Assembly (NCBI RefSeq): GCF_016458235.1
Contig: NZ_JAEMHK010000012.1
Span: forward strand, 124,001-188,000
Reading direction: 5' to 3'
DNA length: 64,000 bases
DNA from: Geomonas propionica
GTDB lineage: Bacteria > Desulfobacterota > Desulfuromonadia > Geobacterales > Geobacteraceae
Part shown: in pieces, positions 38,491 through 50,634 of the stretch
Layout: each line of letters opens with the position of its first letter
How positions within the stretch are numbered: the stretch's first letter is position 1
The notes under the pieces: model-generated
Database searches by the model: none
What the model saw: only the letters and a program-made list of their open reading frames with translations
What the model was told of the DNA's origin: nothing
Position numbers and translations under genes: made by a program

Positions 38491-38778
38491 ATGAAGATCA
38501 CGAGAAGTGAGGTGGAGCACGTAGCCAGGCTGGCGCGGTTGGAACTTTCCGACAGCGAGCTGGACACCTTCACCGGACAGATGGACGGCATCCTCGCCTA
38601 CGTGGAGAAGCTGAACGCACTGGACACCGAGGGGATCGTACCGACCTCGCATGCGGTACCGATGGAGAACGCCTTCCGCCCCGACCAGCCCGCCGATTCC
38701 ATCGGCGTGGAAGCCGCCCTCGCCAACGCGCCGCTGCGCGCGGAGAGCTTTTTCAGGGTGCCCAAGGTCATAGAATAG
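38491..38778 (+). CDS. gatC: Asp/Glu-tRNA amidotransferase subunit C
   Basis: A small subunit that stabilises GatA and wraps the GatAB interface. The 95-aa protein is typical: MKITRSEVEHVARLARLELS at the start and the closing ESFFRVPKVIE. ATG 38491 follows TGGAGCAGTT. A short hairpin CGCCCC-GCCA-GGGGCG (38461-38476) lies just upstream. gatA begins 12 nt after its stop. Confidence 0.95.
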   Translation: MKITRSEVEHVARLARLELSDSELDTFTGQMDGILAYVEKLNALDTEGIVPTSHAVPMENAFRPDQPADSIGVEAALANAPLRAESFFRVPKVIE

Positions 38779-38790
38779 GAGTGTTTTGCA

Positions 38791-40248
<1,458 letters not shown>

Positions 40249-40260
40249 AACCTAAAACCA

Positions 40261-40393
40261 TTGGCCACGGAGAAAATCTGAGAACTTCGGAGAAAACCGT
40301 GAGCCTAAAAAGACTTACAAGACTTTGGTTTAACCCAAAAGCTTTTGTGTTTGGTTTTCTCAGATTTACTCAGATTTTCTCCGTGGCTAACGG
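40261..40393. repeat. Family F inverted pair between gatA and gatB
   Basis: Left arm 40261-40298 (TTGGCCACGGAGAAAATCTG onward). Right arm 40353-40393 is the reverse complement, with ACTCAGATTTTCTCCGTGGC inside. The spacer is 54 nt and AT-rich. No second copy of this family occurs in the window. Confidence 0.78.
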
Positions 40394-40423
40394 TTTACAG
40401 CCTTTCGGTTTTTTGGAGCTCAC

Positions 40424-41863
40424 ATGAAATATCAGGTTGTCATCGGGCTTGAGGTGCACACCCAGCTCACCACCAACACCAAGATCTTCTGCGGCTGCTC
40501 GACCCGCTTCGGCGCAGAGCCGAACTCGCAGACCTGCCCGGTCTGCCTCGGCTTCCCCGGCGCGCTGCCGGTGCTCAACAAGCAGGTGGTCGAAAACGCC
40601 ATCCTCGCGGGACTCGCCACCAACTGCTCCATCACGCAGAGAAACGTGTTCGCCAGGAAGAACTACTTCTACCCGGACCTCCCCAAGGGGTACCAGATCA
40701 GCCAGTTCGACCTCCCCATCTGCCAGCACGGCCACCTGGACATCGAGGTGGACGGCGAGCAGAAACGGATCGGCATCACCCGCATCCACATGGAGGAGGA
40801 CGCCGGCAAGCTGGTGCACGCCGACATCCCCGGGGTGGACGATTCCTGCGTCGACTTGAACCGCGCCTGCACCCCGCTCCTGGAGATCGTCTCCGAGCCG
40901 GACATGCGCTCGCCGGACGAGGCCATCGCGTATCTTAAGAAGCTGCACCAGATCGTCATGTACCTGGGCATCTGCGACGGCAACCTGGAGGAAGGAAGCT
41001 TCCGCTGCGACGCCAACGTTTCCCTGATGCCGGTCGGCTCCACGGTCTTCGGCACTCGTGCGGAGCTTAAGAACATCAACTCCTTCAAGTTCATCAAGCA
41101 GGCGATCGAGTACGAGATCGAGCGCCAGGCGGAGATCCTCGACGACGGCGGCAAGGTAATCCAGGAAACCCGCCTCTTCGACCCCAACACCGGCACCACG
41201 CGCTCCATGCGCGGCAAGGAAGAGGCGCACGACTACCGCTACTTCCCGGACCCGGACCTCGTTCCGGTGCTGATCACGGACCAGTGGATCGAGGACGTGC
41301 GCGCCACCCTGCCGGAACTGCCGGAGGCGAAGCGTGCCCGCTACGTCGCGGAGCTGGGCCTTCCCGAGTACGACGCCGAGGTGCTGGTGTCGAGCCGCGA
41401 ACTGGCGCAGTACTACGAGGAGACCGTCGCCCTGTTCCCACAGGCTAAGACGGTATCCAACTGGGTCATGGGTGAAGTCTCCCGCGCGCTCAACGAGGAC
41501 AACAACCGCTCCATCACCGACTGCCAAGTGACGCCGGCGCTCTTGGCCGACCTCTTGAAGCTGATGGAGAAGGGAACCATCTCCGGCAAGATCGCCAAGA
41601 CCGTGTTCGACGAGATGTACAAGACCGGCAAGGCGCCGGAGAAGATCGTCGAGGAGAAAGGCCTGGTGCAGGTTTCCGACACCGGCGCCATCGAGGCGAT
41701 GGTGGACGAAGTGCTCAACAACAACCCGGCCCAGGTCGAACAGTACCGGGGCGGCAAGGAAACCGTCTTCGGCTTCTTCGTCGGCCAGGTGATGCGCGCT
41801 TCCAAAGGCAAGGCCAACCCGGCCGTGGTCAACGAGCTGCTGCTGAAAAAGCTTAACGGCTAA
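40424..41863 (+). CDS. gatB: Asp/Glu-tRNA amidotransferase subunit B
   Basis: The kinase/transamidase subunit that binds the mischarged tRNA. The 479-aa protein starts [20 protein letters not shown], with the zinc-site cysteines CGCSTRFG and [14 protein letters not shown], and CDANVSLMP. The C-terminal YqeY-like tail ends [15 protein letters not shown]. With gatC and gatA, indirect synthesis of Gln-tRNA and/or Asn-tRNA is supported. The TTGGAGCTCAC ribosome site follows the repeat. Confidence 0.98.
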   Translation: MKYQVVIGLEVHTQLTTNTKIFCGCSTRFGAEPNSQTCPVCLGFPGALPVLNKQVVENAILAGLATNCSITQRNVFARKNYFYPDLPKGYQISQFDLPICQHGHLDIEVDGEQKRIGITRIHMEEDAGKLVHADIPGVDDSCVDLNRACTPLLEIVSEPDMRSPDEAIAYLKKLHQIVMYLGICDGNLEEGSFRCDANVSLMPVGSTVFGTRAELKNINSFKFIKQAIEYEIERQAEILDDGGKVIQETRLFDPNTGTTRSMRGKEEAHDYRYFPDPDLVPVLITDQWIEDVRATLPELPEAKRARYVAELGLPEYDAEVLVSSRELAQYYEETVALFPQAKTVSNWVMGEVSRALNEDNNRSITDCQVTPALLADLLKLMEKGTISGKIAKTVFDEMYKTGKAPEKIVEEKGLVQVSDTGAIEAMVDEVLNNNPAQVEQYRGGKETVFGFFVGQVMRASKGKANPAVVNELLLKKLNG

Positions 41864-41876
41864 AGACAAAGGCGTT

Positions 41877-41953
41877 TAACAGGGATAAAGGGGATAAAAG
41901 GGATAGATCAAAAGATTTGCTTTTATCCCCTTCATCCCTTTTATCCCTGTTAA
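41877..41953. repeat. Family G inverted pair (GGGATAAA units) between gatB and mtnA
   Basis: Left arm 41877-41915 has AGGGATAAA-GGGGATAAAA-GGGATA. Right arm 41919-41953 has the reverse complement (TTTATCCCC, CATCCC, TTTTATCCCTGTTAA). Only 3 nt lie between the arms, so this makes an uninterrupted hairpin of about 77 nt. Confidence 0.8.
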
Positions 41954-41990
41954 TTGCTTTTGGTTTAAACGTAAAGGAACGAGGTACGAC

Positions 41991-43027
<1,037 letters not shown>

Positions 43028-43031
<4 letters not shown>

Positions 43032-46000
43032 GCCGCCTCGCCGACCTGGCCGCGCTGCTTCTTTCCGAGCTCTCCGAGCCGGACAAGGGGGACCTGTCCC
43101 ACCAGTTGGAACAGGTCGGCTTCAGCTACGGCGCGCGCACGGTCGAAAACCTGAGACTCCTTTCCGAAGTGCTGCCTGGCGAACGCCTTATCGAACTGGC
43201 GCTCGCCGCACTCGCCACGCCGCTGCCGGACATGGCGCTGAACGGCTTTGAACGCATCAGCGCTGTGGTGCCGCGCGAGGCCCTGCTAGAGATCTGCTCC
43301 CGCCGGGCCCTCAACATCCAGTTGATGAACATCTGCGGTTCCTCCCCCTTCCTGACCAACATCATCTGCCGCGACCCATCCTACCTGCAGCGCCTTTTCA
43401 TCGAACGCGAGATCATGCAGCGCCGCAGTGAAGAAGAGATGCTCCAGGCCCTGCGCGAGCGCGTCCCGCAGGGAACCAGCTACGCCGACCTCTACTCCCA
43501 CCTGCGCCGCTTCAAGTACGCCGAGATGCTGCGCATCGCCGCACGTGACCTCAATGGGCTCTCCCCCCTGGAGGAGGTAACCTCCGAACTTTCCTCGCTC
43601 GCCGCGGCCACCCTGCAAATCGCCTACGAAGCGGCCTTCGCCCAACTGGTTCAGGAGCACGGCACGCCGATGGAGCAGAGCCCCGACGGCCTGGTCGAGG
43701 CGGAATTCACCATCATCGGCATGGGCAAGTTCGGCGGCAGGGAACTCAACTTCTCCTCCGACATCGACCTCATCTACTTCTATTCTTCCGATAAGGGCGA
43801 AAGCATCGGCATCCCGGACGGACGCGGCGGCTTCAAGAGCAAGCTCTCCCTGCACGCCTTCTTCGTGAAGCTGGCCGAGATGGTGAGCCGCGCCATCTCC
43901 CAGGTCACCGAGGACGGTTTCGTGTTCCGCGTCGACATGGGGCTGAGGCCCGACGGCAAGGCCGGGGACCTTGCCAGTTCCATGCGCTCCGCCGAGGTCT
44001 ACTACGAGGCGTGGGGCCAGTCCTGGGAGCGCGCCGCGATGATGAAAGCGCGCCCGGTCGCCGGTTCCATCGAACTGGGCGAGAGGATCCTGACCGCGCT
44101 GACCCCGTTCATCTACCGCCGCTACCTCGATTACAACCTGATCGAGGACATGATGGCGATGAAGAAGAAGATCGACGCCTCCCTGGCCCGAAACCAGGAG
44201 GGGGAGGTCAACATCAAGCTCGGGCGCGGCGGCATCCGGGAGATCGAATTTTTCATCCAGGCGCTGCAGTTGGTCTACGCCGGCAAGAACCCGCAGCTGC
44301 GCGAGCGCAACTCCCTCAAGGCCCTGCAGACGCTGCACCATGCGCGCATCATCAAGGAAGCCGACTGCACCGCCCTCTCTGACGCCTACCGCTTCCTGCG
44401 CACCGTGGAGCACCGGATCCAGGTGGTGCAGGAACGGCAGACCCACGCACTGCCCCGCAAGGACGAGGAACTGCACGCGCTGGCCAGGCGTTGCGGCTAC
44501 CTCAGGAAGGATGGGCTGCAGCGCTTCCGCGAAACGCTGGAAGGGCACCGGCGCGCCGTCTCCGCCATCTATGGCGACCTGTTCCTGTCGCGCGACGAGA
44601 AGATCAAGGAGGAGGTGCTCCCCGAGGTGCACTTCTTCTTCGACCACAACGCGGACCCGGACCTGATCAAGGACATGCTCGAGGAGCGGCATTTCGAGCA
44701 CGCCGACGCCGCCTACGAGAACCTCCTGGTGCTGCGCGACGGCCCGGCCAAGGTCAACTTGACCGAACAGGGACGGCGCACCCTGGAGAAGATCGCCCCG
44801 TTGTTTTTGCAGGAGGTCTTCCACAGCCCGGACCCCGACCTCGCGCTGGCGAACCTGGAGCGCTTCCTCTCCTCGCAGAGGACCCGCTCTTCGATCTACG
44901 CCCTGCTGGCCGAGAACCGCGACATCTTAAAGCTCCTCACCTCGATGTTCGGCATGTCCGAGTTCCTCTCCAAGATCTTCATCGGACACCCGGAGCTCTT
45001 GGACAGCATGACCACGCGCGGCTACGCGTACCTGCAGAAGGAACGCGCCACCATGGCCCAGGAGCTGGACGGTTTCATCACCCAGGCAGACGGCTTCGAA
45101 GAGCAGCTGGACGCCATGCGCAGCTACCGCCACGAGGAGTTCCTGCGCATCGGCATGAACGACATCTACGGCAAGATGAAGCAGCCCGAGGTGGCGCAGC
45201 AGTTGACCGACTTGGCCGACGTGACCCTCGCTGAGGCCTGCTGCATAGCGACCGGGGAATTGTCCCGCTTCGGCCGTCCCATGGTGGTCGAAGAGGACGG
45301 CAGCAGACACGAGGCGGCCTTCGCCGTCGTGGCAATGGGCAAGCTGGGCGGCTTCGAGTTGAACTACCACTCCGACCTCGACGTCATCTACATCTACGAC
45401 GGGCAGGGGTTCACCGACGGTGAGAAGAGCATCACCAACCGCGAGTACTTCTCGAAACTCGGGCAGAAGATCATCCTGGTGCTGACCACGCAGACCCGCG
45501 AGGGGTACGCCTACAAGATCGACACACGGTTGCGCCCCTCCGGCAACGCCGGACCGCTGGTCACCTCTATCGAGGCCTTCCAGGCCTACCACGCCACCGA
45601 GGCGCAGATCTGGGAGCGTCAGGCGCTCACCAAGGCGCGGGTCACCTACGGCGATCCTCGCCTGAAGGATAAGGTGGAAAAGGTCATTGAGCAGACGGTG
45701 TACGGCTCCAGCGCCGACGATACCGTGCGCCAGGAGATCCACCGGCTCAGGATGCGCATGGAGAACGAGCTGGCCAAGGAATCTAGCGGCAGCTACAACA
45801 TCAAGACCGGCCGCGGCGGCATGGTCGACGTCGAGTTCATCATCCAGTTCCTGCAGTTGAAGTACGGCTGCGAGCACCGCGAGATCCGCAGTTCCAACAG
45901 TCTCGAAGCGATCGACGCCATGCGCATCCTTGGCATCATCACGGAGCCCGATTTCCAGGCGCTGGCCGAGGGGTATCGTTTCCTGCGCCGACTGGAGAAC

Positions 46001-46216
46001 CGGCTAAGGATCATTCACGACTACTCGATGAACGACCTGGGCGGCCCGCTCAAGTACCTGAACAAGCTGGCCAGGAGGCTTGGCTACGATCCGATGCTGA
46101 AGAACCCTGGGCAGGCGCTCATGGCGGATTACGAACGGGTCACCGAGGCCGTGCGCGAGGTGTACGGCAGGATTTTGGGTGGCGAGGCGGCAAGCGACCA
46201 GGCGCCCGTCGATTAA
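43028..46216 (+). CDS. glnE: Bifunctional glutamine synthetase adenylyltransferase/deadenylase
   Basis: Adds or removes AMP on glutamine synthetase in response to PII and glutamine. The 1062-aa, two-lobe protein has a deadenylase lobe with [22 protein letters not shown] and an adenylyltransferase lobe with [22 protein letters not shown]. Each lobe is followed by its regulatory helical domain ([19 protein letters not shown] and [19 protein letters not shown]). Both active sites keep the G-(x)n-DxD metal motif. The ATGA overlap with mtnA implies co-translation; glnA and glnB are not in the window. Confidence 0.97.
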
Positions 46217-46221
46217 GGCAC

Positions 46222-46335
46222 CTGTAGGGGCGAATAATATTCGCCCGCCTTTAGCGATGCCGCAATGAAGGCTAAACGTTCGACGCCTGCAGAGACGGCG
46301 CCCGCGGTTGGGCGAATGATTATTCGCCCCTACAG
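46222..46335. repeat. Family H inverted pair after glnE
   Basis: Copy 1 (46222-46246): CTGTAGGGGCGAATAATATT then CGCCC. Copy 2 (46310-46335): the reverse form GGGCGAATGATTATTCGCCC then CTACAG. Each copy is itself palindromic. A third copy lies at 55982-56008. Confidence 0.85.
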
Positions 46336-46350
46336 ATCTAGTCAGATGGT

Positions 46351-46372
46351 CCCCCCATACGGGGGCTTTTTT
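46351..46372 (+). terminator. Short intrinsic terminator before ybgC
   Basis: CCCCC/GGGGG (46351-46355, 46361-46365) with a CATAC loop, then a T-run (46367-46372). It lies between the family H repeat and the ybgC ribosome site, so it would end read-through from glnE. Confidence 0.75.
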
Positions 46373-46386
46373 ATTCAGGAGGCGAC

Positions 46387-46797
46387 ATGGAAGTACGGAT
46401 TTACTACGAAGACACCGACGCGGGCGGGGTGGTGTACCACTCCAACTACATAAGCTACATGGAAAGGGCCAGGACGGAATTTCTGAGGGGACACGGGCTG
46501 TCAGTCCGCGAGATGCACGACATGGGGATCATCTTCCCCGTGGTTGCCATCGAGGCGAACTTCCGTGCGCCGGCCCGGTTGGACGACCTCTTGGTGGTGC
46601 GCACCCAGATCACCACGTTGAAGAACAGTTCGTTCACGGTGGCGCAGCAGGTGGTCCGGAAGGAAGACGATAAATTGCTGGTGGAGGCGAAGGTGACGCT
46701 GGCCTGCGTCAGCCCGGAGATGAAGGCGCGACGCCTGCCCAACGAGATCAGGGAGTTGTTCACGAGATTGTTGGAGGAGAGCCTGCAGGATGGGTGA
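46387..46797 (+). CDS. ybgC: YbgC-type acyl-CoA thioesterase
   Basis: A hot-dog-fold thioesterase of the Tol-Pal associated kind. The 136-aa protein has the signature YYEDTDAGGVVYHSNYISYM at residues 6-25 (catalytic Asp) and ERARTEFLRGHGLS. It hydrolyses short acyl-CoA or acyl-ACP thioesters in relatives. Here it is not beside tolQRA-pal. AGGAGGCGAC is the ribosome site. Its last nine codons are repeated in altered form 53 bp downstream. Confidence 0.92.
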   Translation: MEVRIYYEDTDAGGVVYHSNYISYMERARTEFLRGHGLSVREMHDMGIIFPVVAIEANFRAPARLDDLLVVRTQITTLKNSSFTVAQQVVRKEDDKLLVEAKVTLACVSPEMKARRLPNEIRELFTRLLEESLQDG

Positions 46798-46849
46798 GGA
46801 AGGAGGGGACTGGCTCCGCCAGGTGCCTGTCCCCCTACTGCTCGAAGTT

Positions 46850-46876
46850 TTGGAGGAGAGCCAGCAGGAAGGTTGA
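46850..46876 (+). repeat. Degenerate duplicate of the ybgC 3' end
   Basis: 27 nt, matching 46771-46797 at 24 positions, including the stop codon. The translated end is LEESQQEG-stop against LEESLQDG-stop. Family A arm 1 lies between the two copies. Confidence 0.75.
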
Positions 46877-46888
46877 CGTCTACGCCGT

Positions 46889-46912
46889 TACCCCCCTTTC
46901 GCAAAGGGGGAA
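46889..46912 (+). repeat. Family B core copy
   Basis: CCCCCCTTTCGCAAAGGGGG, the palindromic core of the 15288 and 25656 repeats, nested inside the family A pair. Confidence 0.7.
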
Positions 46913-46968
46913 GGGGAAGGTCGAAGCTCTAAGGGGACAGGCACCTGGCGGAGCCAGTCCCCTAGAGG

Positions 46969-47475
46969 TCAGTTGCCGTCTGCGGTGGGCGGGTTCTTCT
47001 TCTCCCGGCGCTCCTCGAGCAGCATCTCGACGGCCAGGATGAAGACACCGACGCAGATGGCGGAGTCGGCGATATTGAAGGCGGGCCAGTGGTGCCCTTT
47101 CCAATGCACGTCGAGAAAGTCGATGACCTCGCCCAGGCGTACCCGGTCGATCATGTTGCCCAGTGCGCCGGAGAAGATCAGCGACAACGAGGCGACGTTC
47201 CAGATCTGCTCATCCCGCATCTTGCTCACCGCCACCAAGATCACGATGAGCGCGATGCTCGAAACCAGCAGGAAGAAGGGAAGCCGATAGCTCGAAGAAG
47301 CCAGAATCCCGAAGGCGGCTCCCTTGTTGCGCAGATAGGTGATGTTGAAGAATCCTTCGATGACGGGATAGGAGCTGTGCAGGGTCATACTCTTGTCGAT
47401 GTAGACCTTGCTCCACTGGTCCAGAACCAGCACCAGCGCCGAAACCGCTGCGAGGATGATGTATTTTGGTTTCAT
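46969..47475 (-). CDS. lspA: Lipoprotein signal peptidase II
   Basis: Cleaves signal peptides of lipid-modified prolipoproteins in the inner membrane. The 168-aa protein has four membrane helices. The catalytic aspartates are D119 in GEVIDFLDV and D137 in FNIADSAI, with RNKGAAFGI, GNMIDRVRLG before them. A charged tail (EERREKKNPPTADGN) is unconserved. It lies downstream of ileS on the same strand; the gap holds a family C repeat pair. ileS-lspA is a common gene pair. Confidence 0.97.
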   Translation of the reverse strand: MKPKYIILAAVSALVLVLDQWSKVYIDKSMTLHSSYPVIEGFFNITYLRNKGAAFGILASSSYRLPFFLLVSSIALIVILVAVSKMRDEQIWNVASLSLIFSGALGNMIDRVRLGEVIDFLDVHWKGHHWPAFNIADSAICVGVFILAVEMLLEERREKKNPPTADGN

Positions 47476-47502
47476 AGGGTCCTTTAGAAGTTGGTCCGAG
47501 GT

Positions 47503-47595
47503 CCCCTCTCCCTCCGGGAGAGGGCCTGGGTGAGGGTATCGCCGGCGGCACCGCCCTCACCCGCCCTTCGGGCACCCTCTCCCAGAGGGAGAGGG
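47503..47595. repeat. Family C inverted pair between ileS and lspA
   Basis: Copy 1 (47503-47537): CCCCTCTCCC-TCC-GGGAGAGGG, then CCTGGGTGAGGGT. Copy 2 (47554-47595) is the reverse form, with an extra CGCCCTTCGGGC stem. Each copy has its own hairpin (CTCTCCC/GGGAGAG). It sits within a probable operon. Confidence 0.85.
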
Positions 47596-47619
47596 TAATC
47601 CAATCAAAGATTTAGCTAC

Positions 47620-50397
47620 CTATTTCACTGCCGCCAGGCACTTCGGGCAGATGCCTGCGTGCTCTGCATCCTGCCCCAGTTCTTCGCTGTAGCACCAGCA
47701 GCGCTCGCACTTCTCGCCGGGAGCCGCGCTGACGCCCACCTCGAGTCCTTCAATCCCTTCCGCAACGCAGACCTCGCCGGATGCTTCGCCGGCAAGCGCC
47801 GCTTTCGAGACGATGAAGATCTCGGCAAGCTGGTCCGCGTAATCCTTCAGGAGCGCCTCGGTCTCGCCGGAGGCCTTGATGGCGACGGCGGCATCGAGGG
47901 AGTGCCCGATCACCTTCTTGACGCGGGCCAGTTCGAGCGCCTTGGAGACCTCGGAGCGGATCTTGATAATCTTCTCCCAGCGCACGGACAGCGCGTCGTC
48001 CTTGACCTCGGGGGTGAGCGCCGGGAAGAGCGCCAGGTGCACGCTCGACTCGCGGGTTCCCGGCATCTCGGCCCAGACTTCCTCGGCGGTGAAGGAGAGC
48101 ACCGGCGCCACCATGCGCACCAGAGCGTCGAGCACCTTGTACACCACGGTCTGGCCGCTTCTCCTGGCCAGCGAGTCCTTCTTCGAGGTGTAGACGCGGT
48201 CCTTGAGGATGTCGAGGTAGAAGGCGCTCATCTCGACGGTGCAGAAGCCGTTCACCGCGTGGTAGAGGATGTGGAACTCGCTGTCGGTGTAGGAGGCAAG
48301 CACCTTCTCCTTCAAAAGCTCAAGCTGGTGCATGGCCCAGCGGTCCAGCTCCGGCATCTGCTCGAACGGGACGCAGTCGGTGTCGGGGTTGAAGTCGTGG
48401 ATGTTGCCCAGGATGTAGCGGCAGGTGTTCCTGATACGGCGATAGCTCTCGGAGAGCCGGGTCAGGATCTCCTGGGAGATGCGCAGGTCGTCGCGGTAGT
48501 CCTGCGCGGCCACCCAGAGGCGCAGCACGTCGGCGCCGAACTTCTTGATGACGTCTTCCGGCGCCACCACGTTGCCCACGGACTTGCTCATCTTGCGGCC
48601 GGCGCCGTCCATGACGAAGCCGTGGGTGAGCACGTTTTTATAGGGAGCGCGGCCGCGGGTACCGACGCTGGCGAGAAGCGACGAGTGGAACCAGCCGCGG
48701 TGCTGGTCGCTACCTTCCAGGTACATGTCGGCCGGGGAGCCCAGGTTGTCGCGCAGCTCGAGGACGGCGGCGTGCGAGGTGCCGGAGTCGAACCAGACGT
48801 CGAGGATGTCCCCTTCCTTGTCGAACTCGTCCTTGCCGCAGGAAGGGCAGGTGGTCCCTTCCGGCAGGAATTTAGCAGCATCCCAGTCGTACCAGATGTC
48901 GGAGGTGTGCTCGGCGAAGAGGTCGGCGATCTGGTGCATGATCTTGCCGTCGGCCATGACGTGGCCGCAGCTCTTGCAGTAGAAGGCGGCGATGGGCACG
49001 CCCCAGGAACGCTGGCGGGAAACGCACCAGTCGGGGCGGTTCTCGATCATGCCGTAGATGCGCTCGCGACCCCACTTCGGGATCCAGTTCACGGTGTTGA
49101 TCTCGGTGAGCGCCTTGCCGCGCAGGTCGTTCTTCTCCATGGAGATGAACCACTGCTCGGTGGCGCGGAAGATGACCGGCTTCTTGCAGCGCCAGCAGTG
49201 CGGATAGGAGTGGGAGATCTCCCTGGAGCCCAGCAGCGCGCCGACCTCGGTCAGCTTCTCGATGACGTTCTTGTTGGCGTCGAAGACGAACTGGCCGCCG
49301 AAGAACTCGATGTTCTCGTAGAAGCGGCCGCGGTTGTCGACCGGGTTGTAGATGTCGAGTCCTGCCGCGAGGCCGAGTTCGTAGTCTTCCTGGCCGTGAC
49401 CGGGCGCGGTGTGGACGCAGCCGGTGCCGGCTTCCAGGGTGACGTGCTCGCCCAGGAGGATGATGGAATCCTGGTCATAGAACGGGTGGCGGGCCATCTT
49501 CTTCTCGAGGATCCTGGACGGGAACTTAGCCAGCACGGTCCCCTCGGCGCCGATCTCCTTCAGGAAGCTCTCCTTCAGGCCGTCGGCCACGATGACCACG
49601 TCGCCGCTGTTGAGCGCGAGCGCCACGTACTCCAGTTCCGGATGGATGGCGATGGCAAGGTTCGCCGGCAGCGTCCACGGGGTGGTGGTCCAGATCACCA
49701 TGGAGGCTTTCTTACCGGCCAGCTCGGGCACCGCGCCGCCGAGATCCTCTTTGAGCGGGAACTTGACGAACACGGAGGGGGACTTGTGGTCGGCGTACTC
49801 CACCTCGGCCTCGGCCAGCGCCGTGCCGCAGGAGGAGCACCAGTGCACCGGCTTCTTCCCCTTGTAGAGGCCGCCGTTCTCGGCGAAGGTGGCCAGTTCG
49901 CGGGCGGTCGCCCCCTCGTAGCTCGCGTTCATGGTCAGGTACGGCTCGTTCCAGTCGCCGAAAATGCCCAGGCGCTCGAACTCGGCGCGCTGGATGGCGA
50001 CGAACTTGGCGGCGTACTCGCGGCAGAGCTTGCGCATCTCCAGCTTGGAGATCTCGTGCTTCTTGGAACCGAGGTTCTTCTCCACCTGCAGTTCGATGGG
50101 AAGACCGTGGCAGTCCCAGCCCGGCACGTAGGGGGCGGTGAAGCCTTCCATGCGCTTGCTCTTCAGCACGATGTCCTTGAGGATCTTGTTCAGCGCGTGG
50201 CCGATATGGATGTGACCGTTGGCGTAGGGGGGGCCGTCGTGCAGCACGTAGCGCGGCTTGCCCTTGCCGGCCTCCTCGATCTTGTGGTGTATGTCAACCT
50301 CTGCCCACTGCTTGAGCATCTCGGGCTCGCGCTGGGGAAGATTTCCCTTCATCGGGAAGTTGGTGATCGGGAGATTGAGAGTGTCTTTGTAATCCAT
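47620..50397 (-). CDS. ileS: Isoleucyl-tRNA synthetase
   Basis: Charges tRNA-Ile. The 925-aa class I enzyme has the HIGH motif at 64-67 ([16 protein letters not shown]), KMSKS in [24 protein letters not shown] of the editing-domain entrance, and the C-terminal zinc cysteines CERCWCYSE and CPKC. This zinc end marks the bacterial IleS1 type. The first gene of ileS-lspA; GGAGGCCGTTTAC precedes ATG 50397. It is divergent from kup. Confidence 0.98.
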   Translation of the reverse strand: MDYKDTLNLPITNFPMKGNLPQREPEMLKQWAEVDIHHKIEEAGKGKPRYVLHDGPPYANGHIHIGHALNKILKDIVLKSKRMEGFTAPYVPGWDCHGLPIELQVEKNLGSKKHEISKLEMRKLCREYAAKFVAIQRAEFERLGIFGDWNEPYLTMNASYEGATARELATFAENGGLYKGKKPVHWCSSCGTALAEAEVEYADHKSPSVFVKFPLKEDLGGAVPELAGKKASMVIWTTTPWTLPANLAIAIHPELEYVALALNSGDVVIVADGLKESFLKEIGAEGTVLAKFPSRILEKKMARHPFYDQDSIILLGEHVTLEAGTGCVHTAPGHGQEDYELGLAAGLDIYNPVDNRGRFYENIEFFGGQFVFDANKNVIEKLTEVGALLGSREISHSYPHCWRCKKPVIFRATEQWFISMEKNDLRGKALTEINTVNWIPKWGRERIYGMIENRPDWCVSRQRSWGVPIAAFYCKSCGHVMADGKIMHQIADLFAEHTSDIWYDWDAAKFLPEGTTCPSCGKDEFDKEGDILDVWFDSGTSHAAVLELRDNLGSPADMYLEGSDQHRGWFHSSLLASVGTRGRAPYKNVLTHGFVMDGAGRKMSKSVGNVVAPEDVIKKFGADVLRLWVAAQDYRDDLRISQEILTRLSESYRRIRNTCRYILGNIHDFNPDTDCVPFEQMPELDRWAMHQLELLKEKVLASYTDSEFHILYHAVNGFCTVEMSAFYLDILKDRVYTSKKDSLARRSGQTVVYKVLDALVRMVAPVLSFTAEEVWAEMPGTRESSVHLALFPALTPEVKDDALSVRWEKIIKIRSEVSKALELARVKKVIGHSLDAAVAIKASGETEALLKDYADQLAEIFIVSKAALAGEASGEVCVAEGIEGLEVGVSAAPGEKCERCWCYSEELGQDAEHAGICPKCLAAVK

Positions 50398-50546
50398 GTA
50401 AACGGCCTCCGAACTTTCAGTTTAAGCCATGAGAGAAACGACTTAAGCTACAAGCAATAGGGAGGAATGTCAAGCGCAAACAAGGATTTCCGCACCTTAC
50501 GGCTCAACCGCCCCGACCCGAATCGTTAGGGTTTTACGAAGGGGAG

Positions 50547-50576
50547 GTGACAAATCCTGCGACAATGATGTATAAA
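50547..50576 (+). promoter_or_regulatory. Candidate sigma-70 promoter for the first kup gene
   Basis: GTGACA (50547-50552), an 18-bp spacer, TATAAA (50571-50576). It leaves a leader of about 50 nt to ATG 50635. The leader holds a weak AGTGCTGT/ACAGTACT dyad beside the ribosome site. Confidence 0.45.
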
Positions 50577-50634
50577 TCGCCTGCACCGTCAGTGCGTCCA
50601 CTTTTCCAGTGCTGTGACAGTACTCCGGAGATTT

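Larger units (their letters stand above)
46805..46962. repeat. Family A inverted pair between ybgC and lspA
   Basis: Arm 1 (46805-46834) and arm 2 (46933-46962) are perfect reverse complements over 30 nt. The 98-nt spacer contains the duplicated ybgC end and a family B core. The two facing genes are convergent, so this element is at a transcript meeting point. Confidence 0.88.

Noticed and set aside
46384-46968. Second ybgC-like gene, suggested by the repeated LEES end
   Set aside because: Only nine codons are duplicated and no start or upstream domain exists.
47659-50460. Open frame of about 930 codons antisense to ileS
   Set aside because: ileS has its catalytic motifs intact on the other strand. 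The antisense product has no domain and shows shadow composition.
50398-50634. T-box leader for ileS
   Set aside because: No T-box core or terminator/antiterminator pair is visible between 50398 and 50634 on the minus strand.
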